NCBI GenBank assembly: GCA_016716235.1
Contig: JADJWS010000007.1
Span: 62,001-126,000, forward strand
Reading direction: 5' to 3'
Source: Candidatus Defluviilinea gracilis
GTDB taxonomy: Bacteria; Chloroflexota; Anaerolineae; Anaerolineales; Villigracilaceae
Length of the DNA stretch: 64,000 bases
Below the pieces are notes generated by a model, which was given only the letters and a program-made list of their open reading frames with translations, was not told the DNA's origin and did no database searches. The translations under genes were made by a program, and so were the position numbers. The number at the start of each line of letters is the position of its first letter. Position 1 is the first letter of the stretch. Of the stretch, positions 24,813 through 32,906 are shown one piece after another.

Positions 24813-25574
24813 TCAGTGTCCCCCGGTGCGATATCGATCGATCAGCGCTTTCGTGCGCGGGTCTTTGGGTTTGCTGAACAGCGTGGACGGTTTGGCGTCT
24901 TCGATGATCTCGCCCTCACCCAACACGAGCACGCGGTCTGCCACTTCGCGCGCGAATCCCATTTCGTGCGTGACCACGAGCATGGTCATGCCGTCTTTGG
25001 CGACCTTCTTCATCACGTTTAACACCTCGCCGATGAGTTCAGGGTCGAGCGCGGAGGTGGGTTCGTCGAACAACATGACGCGCGGTTGCATGGTGAGGGC
25101 GCGGGCGATTGCCACGCGTTGTTTTTGTCCGCCGGAGAGACGCGCCGGATATTCATCTTTTTTGAACAACATGCCCACGCTGTCGAGATTTTCCTCGGCG
25201 AGCGCAACGGCTTCGGCGTGGTCCATGCCCTTGACTGTGACAGGTCCCTCGATGACGTTTTCCAACACGCTCATGTGCGGAAAGAGGTTGAACTCTTGAA
25301 ACACCATGCCTGTCTTGAGCCGCACGTCGTGAATGAGCTGGCGATGCTCTTTGCCGCGTCCGTGACTTTCGACAGTAACCCCATCGACTTGGATGATTCC
25401 GTTCGACGGCTCTTCGAGGAAATTGATACACCGCAAGAGCGTGCTTTTCCCAGAGCCGCTTCGTCCGATCAGGCAGACCACTTCGCGCGGCTGAACATCG
25501 AGCGAAATATTTTTCAGCACATGCAAGCGCCCGAAATATTTATCAAGGTTGGAAATTTGCACAATAGGTTTCAT
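24813..25574 (-). CDS. Polar amino-acid ABC transporter ATPase, GlnQ-like
   Basis: A 253-residue ABC ATPase. Walker A is GRSGSGKST (about residues 37-45), the signature LSGGQKQRVAIARAL, Walker B MLFDEPTSALD, and the switch His in VVTHEMGF. The sequence style (EMGFAREVADRVLVLGEGEI) is that of the polar amino-acid uptake family (GlnQ/HisP). It starts immediately after the permease stop, and the binding protein is encoded upstream, so the three form one importer. Confidence 0.93.
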   Translation of the reverse strand: MKPIVQISNLDKYFGRLHVLKNISLDVQPREVVCLIGRSGSGKSTLLRCINFLEEPSNGIIQVDGVTVESHGRGKEHRQLIHDVRLKTGMVFQEFNLFPHMSVLENVIEGPVTVKGMDHAEAVALAEENLDSVGMLFKKDEYPARLSGGQKQRVAIARALTMQPRVMLFDEPTSALDPELIGEVLNVMKKVAKDGMTMLVVTHEMGFAREVADRVLVLGEGEIIEDAKPSTLFSKPKDPRTKALIDRYRTGGH

Positions 25575-26420
25575 TTAGCGATCCCCTTTGGCAAGACGCG
25601 CTTCCAACCGTGATTGGAAAAATGTCAGGATCAAAGTCATTATCCAGTAAAACATAGCCGCCATCAGCAGGGCTTCCAGATTGTTGAATTGAGCGCGTCC
25701 CACTTTGACTGCGCGCCACATCACCTCATGGACGAAACCGGTCGCGGCGACCAACGCCGAGTCTTTCGTCATCGAGATGAAGTCGTTGCCCATGGGCGGG
25801 ATGGCGAACCGCAAGGCTTGCGGCAAGATGACGCGGCGCATGGTTTGCCCGGGCGTCATGCCGATTGCGGCGGCGGCTTCGCGTTGCCCTTTACTTACCG
25901 ATGCCAGCCCGGCGCGGAAGGTCTCGCTCATGTATGCGCCGTAGTTTAATCCGAGCGCGAACACGCCAGCCGTAAAGCCGCTTAAGTTGATGCCTAATTG
26001 CGGAAGCGCCAGGAAAAAGAAAAAGATCTGGAGGTAGAGCGGCGTGCCGCGAATCAATGAAACGTAAAATGTGCTCAGGGCATAAATGGGTGGAAATGTT
26101 GAAAGCCTTCCCAGCGCCGCCAGCAATGCCAAACAGATTGCCAGTAGAATGGACGATGATGAAATGAGAAGAGTTTCCCCGAGACCGGAGCCGATAAACC
26201 CAAGGTTTTTCCTCATGAACTCGGCGTCGAGTTTAATCGTTTGAAAGCCTAGAATACTCTGTCCGCTGAACAAAAAAATTAAGACCAGCAATAACACGCC
26301 CCATGTCGCGCCGACGCCCATGCGAAATCCCCGTTTCTTTCTTTGCTGCGCCTGAATCAGTAGTTCTGCTTGCGTAGTAGGTTGCGTGTGAGAATGCGCG
26401 ATGGTAGAGTCGGTTTTCAT
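25575..26420 (-). CDS. Amino-acid ABC transporter permease
   Basis: A 281-residue inner-membrane permease of the HisM/GlnP family. About 40 hydrophilic residues precede the first membrane segment; the cytoplasmic coupling loop is ASVSKGQREAAAAIGMTPGQ, the EAA motif that contacts the ATPase. Only one permease gene is present, so the transporter probably uses a homodimer. It abuts the ATPase gene without a gap and lies 199 bases downstream of the binding-protein gene, separated by a terminator and a MITE-like repeat. Confidence 0.92.
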   Translation of the reverse strand: MKTDSTIAHSHTQPTTQAELLIQAQQRKKRGFRMGVGATWGVLLLVLIFLFSGQSILGFQTIKLDAEFMRKNLGFIGSGLGETLLISSSSILLAICLALLAALGRLSTFPPIYALSTFYVSLIRGTPLYLQIFFFFLALPQLGINLSGFTAGVFALGLNYGAYMSETFRAGLASVSKGQREAAAAIGMTPGQTMRRVILPQALRFAIPPMGNDFISMTKDSALVAATGFVHEVMWRAVKVGRAQFNNLEALLMAAMFYWIMTLILTFFQSRLEARLAKGDR

Positions 26421-26489
26421 GACAAAGTCTTTCCATAATACCTGTGCCGACCGGGTATGATCAAATTTGCCGCAATTTTGTAATGTGTC

Positions 26490-26557
26490 AGGATTTACGC
26501 AGTTGGCGGGCAGTTCTTCTGCCGCCGCCGCAGTGCAGGTTCAACTGCGTGAGTCCT
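26490..26557. repeat. MITE-like repeat with 16-bp inverted ends
   Basis: The ends AGGATTTACGCAGTTG and CAACTGCGTGAGTCCT are inverted repeats matching at 14 of 16 positions; between them is a small hairpin (GGCGGGCAG, TTCTT, CTGCCGCC). A decayed copy is at 4666-4733. The ends look like insertion-sequence termini, but no transposase with such ends is in the window. Confidence 0.7.
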
Positions 26558-26576
26558 ATGTGTATGTAATAATAAA

Positions 26577-26610
26577 CGAACAGGAAGCGGTGAAAACCGC
26601 TTCCTGTTCG
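26577..26610 (-). terminator. Terminator after the ABC binding-protein gene
   Basis: CGAACAGGAAGCGGT pairs perfectly over 15 bases with its inverse around a 4-base loop, followed on the minus strand by TTTATTATT. It lies between the binding-protein gene and the permease gene, so it should keep the binding protein in excess over the membrane parts. Confidence 0.85.
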
Positions 26611-26619
26611 AGCAAGAAA

Positions 26620-27525
26620 CTAGTTGGGAGCCTGGGTCAGATCAATATCGAACCATTTGAGCGAGAGTTCCGAGAGTTTACCTTCTTCGTGCATTTTCGT
26701 GAAAACTTTGTTGACCTCAGCAAGAAGTGTTGCGGCAGACAGGCTGGAGGTCTTGTCGAATGCGGCGGCGAGATCCTCTGAGAACACTGGGGAACCGAGT
26801 TTGACGACCGGGAAGCCTTCGGCGATATTCGCATCTACGACGGTTTCCGATGTGACATAGCCTATGAAATCTTCACGACCTGCGGCGATGGCTTGGGCGC
26901 ATTCCTGATCGGTCTCGAGCGGAACCACGGTTACGTTCGGCGCTTCGGCATAAATAGATGCTTCGGGCAATCCCAAGCCAGCCATATCATGGTTGAGCCA
27001 AGATTCGTAGGTGGTGGCGGTGCCAACGCAGAGGGCTTGCCCCTCGAGATCGGCGAGGGAGGTGATGCCCGCATCGGCGCGAACCGCGATAACCGCCGGG
27101 GTGTAATAGTACGGCACGCTGAAATCGAGGACTTCCTGGCGGGCGGTGGTGACGGTCATCGAGCCAACGCTTACATCCCACTTGTCAGCCCACGAACCGG
27201 CAGTGATCGTATCCCACGATGGGGTGGCGAAGCAGGTTTCCACACCGAGCGCGTCGCCGATGGCGATGGCGGCGTCCACGTCAAAGCCTTGCATCTCGGC
27301 AGTGGTCAACGCGTCTGACGGACATTTCGTATCGGCAGGACGTTTGCCCTCGGTGTTCAGGAACGATTGCGGCTCGTAGTTGGGATCGGTCGAAACGAGG
27401 ATGTAACCGCGTTGTTTGATCGCGCTCAGCAAATCATCCGCTTTTCCGCCGCTTCCGCCGCCGCATGCGGTGAGCAAGAGCGCGGCAACGATACCAACGA
27501 CCAGCACTTTGTAAAGATTCTTCAT
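26620..27525 (-). CDS. Amino-acid ABC transporter substrate-binding lipoprotein
   Basis: A 301-residue solute-binding protein of the family-3 (polar amino acid) group. The signal peptide ends in a lipobox LLLTAC (Cys19-20 region) followed by GGGSGG. The fold signatures are QRGYILVSTDPNYEPQSF near the N-terminus and DVSVGSMTVTTARQEVLDFS in the middle. Two extra cysteines (TKCPSD and ETCFATP) may form a disulfide. The ATG at 27523-27525 follows GGAGGAG; the longer frame is not supported. It heads the importer operon with permease and ATPase. The amino acid carried is unknown. Confidence 0.93.
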   Translation of the reverse strand: MKNLYKVLVVGIVAALLLTACGGGSGGKADDLLSAIKQRGYILVSTDPNYEPQSFLNTEGKRPADTKCPSDALTTAEMQGFDVDAAIAIGDALGVETCFATPSWDTITAGSWADKWDVSVGSMTVTTARQEVLDFSVPYYYTPAVIAVRADAGITSLADLEGQALCVGTATTYESWLNHDMAGLGLPEASIYAEAPNVTVVPLETDQECAQAIAAGREDFIGYVTSETVVDANIAEGFPVVKLGSPVFSEDLAAAFDKTSSLSAATLLAEVNKVFTKMHEEGKLSELSLKWFDIDLTQAPN

Positions 27526-27675
27526 GTTCTCCTCCAAGAGAATTAAGAATGGGTTTGAGATGAACCGTTCATCTCGTTGGCGCAAGGATAGACCATTTCC
27601 CGCGATTCGACAAGTGCTCAGTCGTTAAAGTTTTCCGAATGACATGCCGAATGGGCATAGAATCTCCGCAATCCT

Positions 27676-28869
27676 TTATCGGTTTGAAGAATTTAGGGCG
27701 TTCGCAAGTTTTCCGCCTAAAATAACTCCTTGCCTATCGGCGTATTCATAAAATATGTGCGCGGTCAGAATGCTTAGCGCGATTGTAAGGAGCGATGTCG
27801 CTATCGCCGAAGATGGATATGGCATGTACGCTTCTGTGATTCTATAGATCAAACCAGTGGCGCTGCATAAGATGGGGACGTGGACCAGATACAAGGAAAA
27901 AGAAATTTTTCCCAAATAGACCGAAAGACGGGATGAAAATAATTTTGCAAACCCAGAAAAGGACAGCGCAAGGGCGACCAACCCCGCCGCAATGATGAGA
28001 TGAAATACCTGTCCGTAATTCGGAGCTCCGATGAGAACCATGATGGATATGCCGGATATGATCTGGATCCACCACATGCCAAATATTTGACCTAGCCTTG
28101 AATAGATTGTCGTATGCACATAGAGATCGCACAGGATAATTCCCAGTAGGAAAGCGTTCAACCAGTGTAGTTCTTTAAAATAAAGTACGATGAGAATAAG
28201 CGGGTATGCAAACCATCGCATTCCTTTATTTCCAAAGAGGCTGAGAAAGCCAAAAAGAAAGACGGACCCGAAGAACTCAGGCTGCATTGTCCAGAGGACG
28301 GTATTGTACGTTGTGTCGCGGTTGAAATTGAAGAATGTATCCCATACGGCTGATTTAACTGCTTGTGTCAGGGAAGGCTCAAATTCGTAGAAAGTAAACA
28401 GCCACCCCTGGCTTGTATGAGTCCCCAACCGTTCACCCAGATCGTTATTGGTCATCCCGCCAGCGGACAGGATCACGAACGCAAATAAGACCGAAGCCAG
28501 AATCGGGACGAACAATCTTGGGTATCTTTTGATCACGCTTCTGGTCAGATATTCCGCGCTTTCGAGATTGCGATTCGCCTTCGTGAGTTGGAAATATTTC
28601 CTGCTGAGCACGAACGCCGACATGACCCAGAAGACCCAAACGGCGAAATTCCCATCGTGGAGGCCGGTTACGAAATATTGACCCGCTTTGGACAAGAAGA
28701 ATGGAAAATGAGCATTTAAGTACGATGCGATCATCTTATCGATTCCCACGAAGAACGCGAGGTGCAAGTGATCGAAGATCACGACTAGCGCGGCGATGCC
28801 TCGGATACCCTCCAATGCCAGCATCTTTCCTGAAGTTTCGTTTGCGGTTGTATTCAGGTCGCTTCCCAT
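27676..28869 (-). CDS. Acyltransferase family 3 membrane protein
   Basis: A 397-residue polytopic protein of the acyltransferase-3 (OafA/NodX-like) family. The opening LEGIRGIAALVVIFDHLHLAF carries the family motif, with the conserved His in the first segment; SLYLVHVPILC near residue 320 is the other typical motif. These proteins acetylate or otherwise acylate sugars at the membrane, often on surface polysaccharides. It stands alone, diverging from the nnrD gene. The start lacks a strong ribosome binding site, and the second Met (KMLALEG) is an alternative. Confidence 0.85.
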   Translation of the reverse strand: MGSDLNTTANETSGKMLALEGIRGIAALVVIFDHLHLAFFVGIDKMIASYLNAHFPFFLSKAGQYFVTGLHDGNFAVWVFWVMSAFVLSRKYFQLTKANRNLESAEYLTRSVIKRYPRLFVPILASVLFAFVILSAGGMTNNDLGERLGTHTSQGWLFTFYEFEPSLTQAVKSAVWDTFFNFNRDTTYNTVLWTMQPEFFGSVFLFGFLSLFGNKGMRWFAYPLILIVLYFKELHWLNAFLLGIILCDLYVHTTIYSRLGQIFGMWWIQIISGISIMVLIGAPNYGQVFHLIIAAGLVALALSFSGFAKLFSSRLSVYLGKISFSLYLVHVPILCSATGLIYRITEAYMPYPSSAIATSLLTIALSILTAHIFYEYADRQGVILGGKLANALNSSNR

Positions 28870-29021
28870 ATAATATTTGATTCAAGTATAGCATAGGCAG
28901 ATCGGCGCGATTGGCGGTCGCCTTTATTGGACACGAGATTGGAGTTTTGTTAGAGAGAAGCGGGAATCTCTTCTTACGCAACATGTTTGCAGTAGAATCT
29001 GACCATCAATTGGAGTAAAAC

Positions 29022-30632
29022 ATGAAACTTGTCACTGTCTCACAAATGCAAGCCATCGAAAAAGAAGCCGACTCAAAAGGCTTGACCTTTGATCGAATGA
29101 TGCAAAACGCCGGTCAGGGATTGGCGGAAGTCGTTGCCGACCTTTTCGTTGATGAGGAACAGCTCGAGGTCGTCGGCTTGGTTGGTCCCGGCAACAACGG
29201 AGGGGATACCCTCGTCGCGTTGACCGCGCTTGCCGAAGAAGGTTGGAAGGCAAGATCATACCTCGTCAAGCGCAAGAAAGATGATCTGGTCAAACAATTT
29301 GTTGATGCGGGCGGGAATATTTTTTCGGGCGACGATGCTTTCGATCAACTTGGCGAATCTCTCGAAACGGCCGATGTACTTCTCGATGGCGTCCTCGGCA
29401 CAGGCATCAAACTCCCTCTGAAAAAAGAAGTTGCCGAATTGCTTTCCGAAGTTGGCGACCTGCTCGACAGCCTCGACGAATCTCCGCTCGTGATCGCGGT
29501 GGATTGTCCGTCGGGCGTTGACTGCGATTCTGGCGAAGTTGCAGATGAAACCCTTCACGCGGATGTGACGGTGACCATGGCGGCGGTCAAGCAGGGATTG
29601 TTGAACCTGCCTGCCTTTGAGTATGTCGGCGAGCTAAAAGTTGTGGACATCGGCTTGCCCATTGAGCTGCCTTCGCTCAAAAATTTGCAAACGGAAGTAG
29701 CGGATGAAGATTCTGTCTCCGCGCTTCTGCCGGAGCGCGCCCTCGATTCGCACAAAGGGACATTTGGTACGGCTCTCATCGCGGCGGGATCCGTCAACTA
29801 CACCGGGGCAGTCGTCCTTGCGGGAGAGGCGGCGTATCGCGCGGGAGCGGGATTGGTCCAATTGGCGATCCCCGCGTCCATCCACGCGGCAGTCGCAGGT
29901 CAGGTTCCCGAAGCGACGTGGGTCTTGCTCCCACATTCAACAGGCGTAATCGCATCCAGCGCATCCGAAGTGTTATCGAAAAATTTTGAGCGAGCGACAG
30001 CGTTATTGATCGGTCCCGGTTTGGGAACGGAAAACACGACAAAAGAATTCATCGAGAATTTGCTGGCTGGCAAATCAACGCCGAAAAAATCCGCGATTGG
30101 TTTTGTGCATGAAGAAAGCGATTCAAATGCGGCGGAGAAAAATTCCCTACCGCCATTGGTCGTTGACGCGGACGGACTGCGTTTGCTCGCGCAGATCAAA
30201 GACTGGCACACGAAATTACCTGCGCCCGCGATTCTCACGCCGCACCCCGGCGAAATGTCCGCGTTGACCGGGTTGTCGAAAGAAGAAATTCAAGAGGATC
30301 GGCAAGCAATTGCCGTCAAGTATGCAAAAGAGTGGGGACATGTCGTTGTTTTGAAAGGCGCGTTCACCGCGATTGCTTCGCCCGATGGAAGGACAACCAT
30401 TATCCCGGTCGCATCGCCCGCGTTAGCCCGCGCAGGGACAGGTGATGTGCTTGCCGGTCTGATCGTCGGCTTACGCGCGCAAGGACTCGATGCGTACGAC
30501 GCGGCAGTTGCCGGCGCATGGATTCACGCGCAAGCCGGTCTCTACGCCGCAGACGATCTCGGCACAACCGCCTCAGTCATGGCAAGCGATGTGTTGAATT
30601 CGATCTCGGATGTATTGAGTGATTTGGAGTAA
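29022..30632 (+). CDS. nnrD: Bifunctional NAD(P)H-hydrate repair enzyme
   Basis: A 536-residue fusion that repairs damaged NAD(P)HX. Residues 1-225 are the YjeF-N epimerase (GLVGPGNNGGDTLVA, DGVLGTGIKLPL, AVDCPSGVDCDSG). Residues 235-530 are the ADP/ATP-dependent dehydratase (HKGTFGTALIAAGS, LTPHPGEMSALTG, LKGAFTAIASPDG, ARAGTGDVLAGLI). The length is a little long because of an acidic insertion between (EESDSNAAEKNS). A GGAG box precedes the ATG. It is convergent with the SPFH gene and separated from it by repeats and a shared terminator. Confidence 0.94.
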   Translation: MKLVTVSQMQAIEKEADSKGLTFDRMMQNAGQGLAEVVADLFVDEEQLEVVGLVGPGNNGGDTLVALTALAEEGWKARSYLVKRKKDDLVKQFVDAGGNIFSGDDAFDQLGESLETADVLLDGVLGTGIKLPLKKEVAELLSEVGDLLDSLDESPLVIAVDCPSGVDCDSGEVADETLHADVTVTMAAVKQGLLNLPAFEYVGELKVVDIGLPIELPSLKNLQTEVADEDSVSALLPERALDSHKGTFGTALIAAGSVNYTGAVVLAGEAAYRAGAGLVQLAIPASIHAAVAGQVPEATWVLLPHSTGVIASSASEVLSKNFERATALLIGPGLGTENTTKEFIENLLAGKSTPKKSAIGFVHEESDSNAAEKNSLPPLVVDADGLRLLAQIKDWHTKLPAPAILTPHPGEMSALTGLSKEEIQEDRQAIAVKYAKEWGHVVVLKGAFTAIASPDGRTTIIPVASPALARAGTGDVLAGLIVGLRAQGLDAYDAAVAGAWIHAQAGLYAADDLGTTASVMASDVLNSISDVLSDLE

Positions 30633-30640
30633 AAAATATT

Positions 30641-30920
30641 TCGTACTGCGTACTCCGTAATGCAATATTTTGTTCTTTTCACAATTATTCGAGCAATAAA
30701 CCGAACCACCGAGACACGGAGACACTGAGAAAAGCCAATTAAAAACTCCGTGACTCAGTGTCTCCGTGTTTCAAAATGGAGCACAAGGATTGCTCGGTTA
30801 GGTTCTTAATCTGCAATATGTTGCGGTTTCTGGACAACCAAAAACCGTATAACAAAAAGACTCTCCACGCGGAGAGTCTTTTCGTTCATCACAAATTACG
30901 AAGTACGCAATACGCAGTAC
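30641..30920. repeat. Nested inverted repeats in the nnrD-SPFH spacer
   Basis: The ends of this spacer are inverted copies of a TACG-word repeat (GTACTGCGTACTCCGTAAT at about 30643-30661 and the inverse of 30895-30920). Inside, ACACGGAGACACTGAG (30714-30729) is a perfect inverted repeat of 30754-30769. A terminator hairpin lies further right. There is no gene in these 280 bases. Confidence 0.7.
30855..30882. terminator. Bidirectional terminator
   Basis: AAAAGACTCTCC pairs perfectly with GGAGAGTCTTTT around ACGC, giving A and T tracts on both sides. It can end transcription of nnrD from the left and of the SPFH gene from the right. Confidence 0.85.
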
Positions 30921-31960
30921 TAACTGTTCATGAACGCTTCAAGGTTATCCTTGCTGATGCGGAATGCTTTGCCGACTTTTTTGGCTTTCAGGCTTCCGTC
31001 ATTGATCGCGTCCAAAATATCAGACTCTGTCACCTTCATGAACTGCGCGGCTTCCGCGGGGGTCATGATGTCCGGCATTTTCGCGCCGCCAGCCGCTCCG
31101 CCGGGCGCCGCGTTTTGGAATCCGCCTTGCAGAGCCTGTCCCATAATGTTGCCGATACCCATGCCCGCGCCGATTCCTGCGGTGAGACCCGCTCCGCCGC
31201 CCTCGTTTTGCGCGGCATCGCGCATCGCGTCCGCGGCTTGCAGTTGAGTGTAGGTCGCCATGTCGAGCATGCCCATGTCGCGGAGTTCCTGCGCCGACTT
31301 GCTCGAGGGCTTCAAGTTGCCGATGTAGAAAGTTTTGAGCGCCATGCCGAGCGCTTCAAAATCATCCTGCGCCTTCGCGCGGACAGCGGCGCCGATCTCT
31401 TCGGTCAGCCCGATCAGATCCACGACGCTTTTTGCGGCTGTCGTCTCGCCGAGCGCATCCTGCAATTTCGAGAGCAACATGGTCTTCAAGCGTTCTTCAA
31501 TATCCGCTGTGCGATACGAACCTTGCGCGCCGACAACCTGCGTCACAAATTGTTGAGGGTCCTTCACTTGGAACGAATATGTTCCAAACCCCTGCAACAA
31601 CGCGACGCCGAGTCCCATGCCGGGGTTGCGCACGATGATCGGTTGCGGCGTGCCCCATTTTTCATTTGCAAATTCTTTGAGCGAAACAAAATACACTTCC
31701 GCGGGGAAGGGCGTGCGGTCGTTGAACGCCTTGCCGATCAGATCAATGATCTTCGGGATGTTCGCAGTCGCGATCGTGTGCCTGCCCGCTCCGAACACAT
31801 CTAGCGCGTTGCCGTCGCGGAAGAACACCGCCGCCTGCGACTCGCGCACGATCACCTGCGAGCCGATGCGATAATCGCCGATGCCCGTTTCAGGAAAACG
31901 ATGGACGATCTCATCCCGCATCTCATTTGGATATTCAATAACGTCAAAAATTCTAGCCAT
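30920..31960 (-). CDS. SPFH-domain protein with C-terminal excisionase-type HTH
   Basis: A 346-residue protein. Residues 1-240 form an SPFH (band 7) domain of the YdjI / virion-core-like branch (ARIFDVIEYPNEMRDEIVHR, VRESQAAVFFRDG). A Gly/Ala-rich linker follows (GAGLTAGIGAGMGIGNIMGQ, about 263-283). The last 55 residues (MTPAEAAQFMKVTESDILDA then KKVGKAFRISKDNLEAFM) are a helix-turn-helix of the excisionase / HTH_17 type. The usual partner for this SPFH branch is a zinc ribbon, so a DNA-binding-like end is unusual. No membrane segment is visible. GGAGA lies before the ATG. Confidence 0.85.
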   Translation of the reverse strand: MARIFDVIEYPNEMRDEIVHRFPETGIGDYRIGSQVIVRESQAAVFFRDGNALDVFGAGRHTIATANIPKIIDLIGKAFNDRTPFPAEVYFVSLKEFANEKWGTPQPIIVRNPGMGLGVALLQGFGTYSFQVKDPQQFVTQVVGAQGSYRTADIEERLKTMLLSKLQDALGETTAAKSVVDLIGLTEEIGAAVRAKAQDDFEALGMALKTFYIGNLKPSSKSAQELRDMGMLDMATYTQLQAADAMRDAAQNEGGGAGLTAGIGAGMGIGNIMGQALQGGFQNAAPGGAAGGAKMPDIMTPAEAAQFMKVTESDILDAINDGSLKAKKVGKAFRISKDNLEAFMNS

Positions 31961-32013
31961 GATTCTCTCCTTTTGAAGAACGTTGGTGTGATTATAGTCT
32001 ATTCTACGATAGC

Positions 32014-32070
32014 AGACCTCACAGGTTTCAAAAACACTTCGACAGGCTCAGTGCAACGCCTGTGAGGTCT
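32014..32070. repeat. REP palindrome copy D, interrupted by another repeat
   Basis: The outer parts (AGACCTCACAGGTTTCAAAAA and CCTGTGAGGTCT) make up one normal 33-base REP copy; 24 bases containing CTTCGACAGGCTCAG split it. It lies between the SPFH gene and xdhC. Confidence 0.8.
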
Positions 32071-32074
32071 TTAC

Positions 32075-32866
32075 CTAATCTTTCATCATCTTTCCCGTCC
32101 CCTTATCGCGCAGCATCAAAATTTCTGCCATGATGCTCACCGCGATCTCCTCCGGCGTTTCGGCGTTCAACTCCAGACCCATCGGCGAATGCGCGCGCGC
32201 GATCAATTCATCGGACACGCCTTTTTCTTTCAACGCCTTGACCGTCGTCAGCCACCTGCGTTTCGAGCCGATGACGCCGACGTATGCCGCCTTCGATTCA
32301 AGCAGCGGAGGCAGACCCGCCGCGTCGACTCCGGATCCACGGCTGGTTACCACTAGGAAGGTTTGGCGCGTCAATTTGAGTTGACTCGGCAACTCCGCCA
32401 TCGGAACTGGGTAATACGCGTCAGCCCCCGGCACCGACTCGGGATTGCAAAACTCCGCGCGATCATCGCTGACGGCGACTCGGAATCCCAGCCACTTCGC
32501 CAAATGGACGACTGCCTTACCCACATGTCCGCCGCCGATGACGACGATCATCGCGGGAGGAAGGATCGGTTCCACAAACACCTCCACAGTTCCGCCGCAC
32601 ACACCCGGGTCGCCGCGCGTCGGGCTGACGAGGTTATACACTAGCGAGCGCGGCTTGCCGTCGCTGATCGCCATCCACGCCTCATCGAGGACGCGGTGTT
32701 CCAAGTCCCCGCCGCCGACGGTGCCGATGAATTTTCCATCGGGGTAAACGAGCATTTTGCTCCCCACGTGACGCGGCGTCGACCCTTCGCTTTTTGTCAC
32801 CGTGCAAAGCGCGGCGGATTCGTTATTTTTTTCGAGTTCTGAGAGGGCTTGAAAGATCGAATTCAT
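32075..32866 (-). CDS. xdhC: XdhC/CoxI family protein
   Basis: A 263-residue XdhC/CoxI protein, which in characterised systems binds molybdenum cofactor and delivers it in sulfurated form to xanthine dehydrogenase-type enzymes. The N-terminal XdhC motif is CTVTKSEGSTPRHVGSKML with GTVGGGDLEHRV; the C-terminal Rossmann-like part has VVIGGGHVGKAVVHLAKWLG and YVGVIGSKRR. A molybdenum hydroxylase large subunit lies 2.3 kb upstream in the same direction, its obvious client, although pyrophosphatase and toxin-antitoxin genes intervene. Confidence 0.9.
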   Translation of the reverse strand: MNSIFQALSELEKNNESAALCTVTKSEGSTPRHVGSKMLVYPDGKFIGTVGGGDLEHRVLDEAWMAISDGKPRSLVYNLVSPTRGDPGVCGGTVEVFVEPILPPAMIVVIGGGHVGKAVVHLAKWLGFRVAVSDDRAEFCNPESVPGADAYYPVPMAELPSQLKLTRQTFLVVTSRGSGVDAAGLPPLLESKAAYVGVIGSKRRWLTTVKALKEKGVSDELIARAHSPMGLELNAETPEEIAVSIMAEILMLRDKGTGKMMKD

Positions 32867-32906
32867 AAAGTCCTGTAGAGGTGCAACACAATCTGCCTCT
32901 ACTTAA

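Noticed and set aside
30758..31804. 348-codon plus-strand frame opposite the SPFH gene
   Set aside because: Arg/His-rich shadow of a high-GC gene; the minus strand has a complete SPFH domain and a ribosome binding site.
31770..31960. Prophage remnant suggested by the virion-core-like and excisionase-like domains
   Set aside because: No integrase, attachment repeats, capsid or lysis genes nearby; the two domains are one chromosomal protein.
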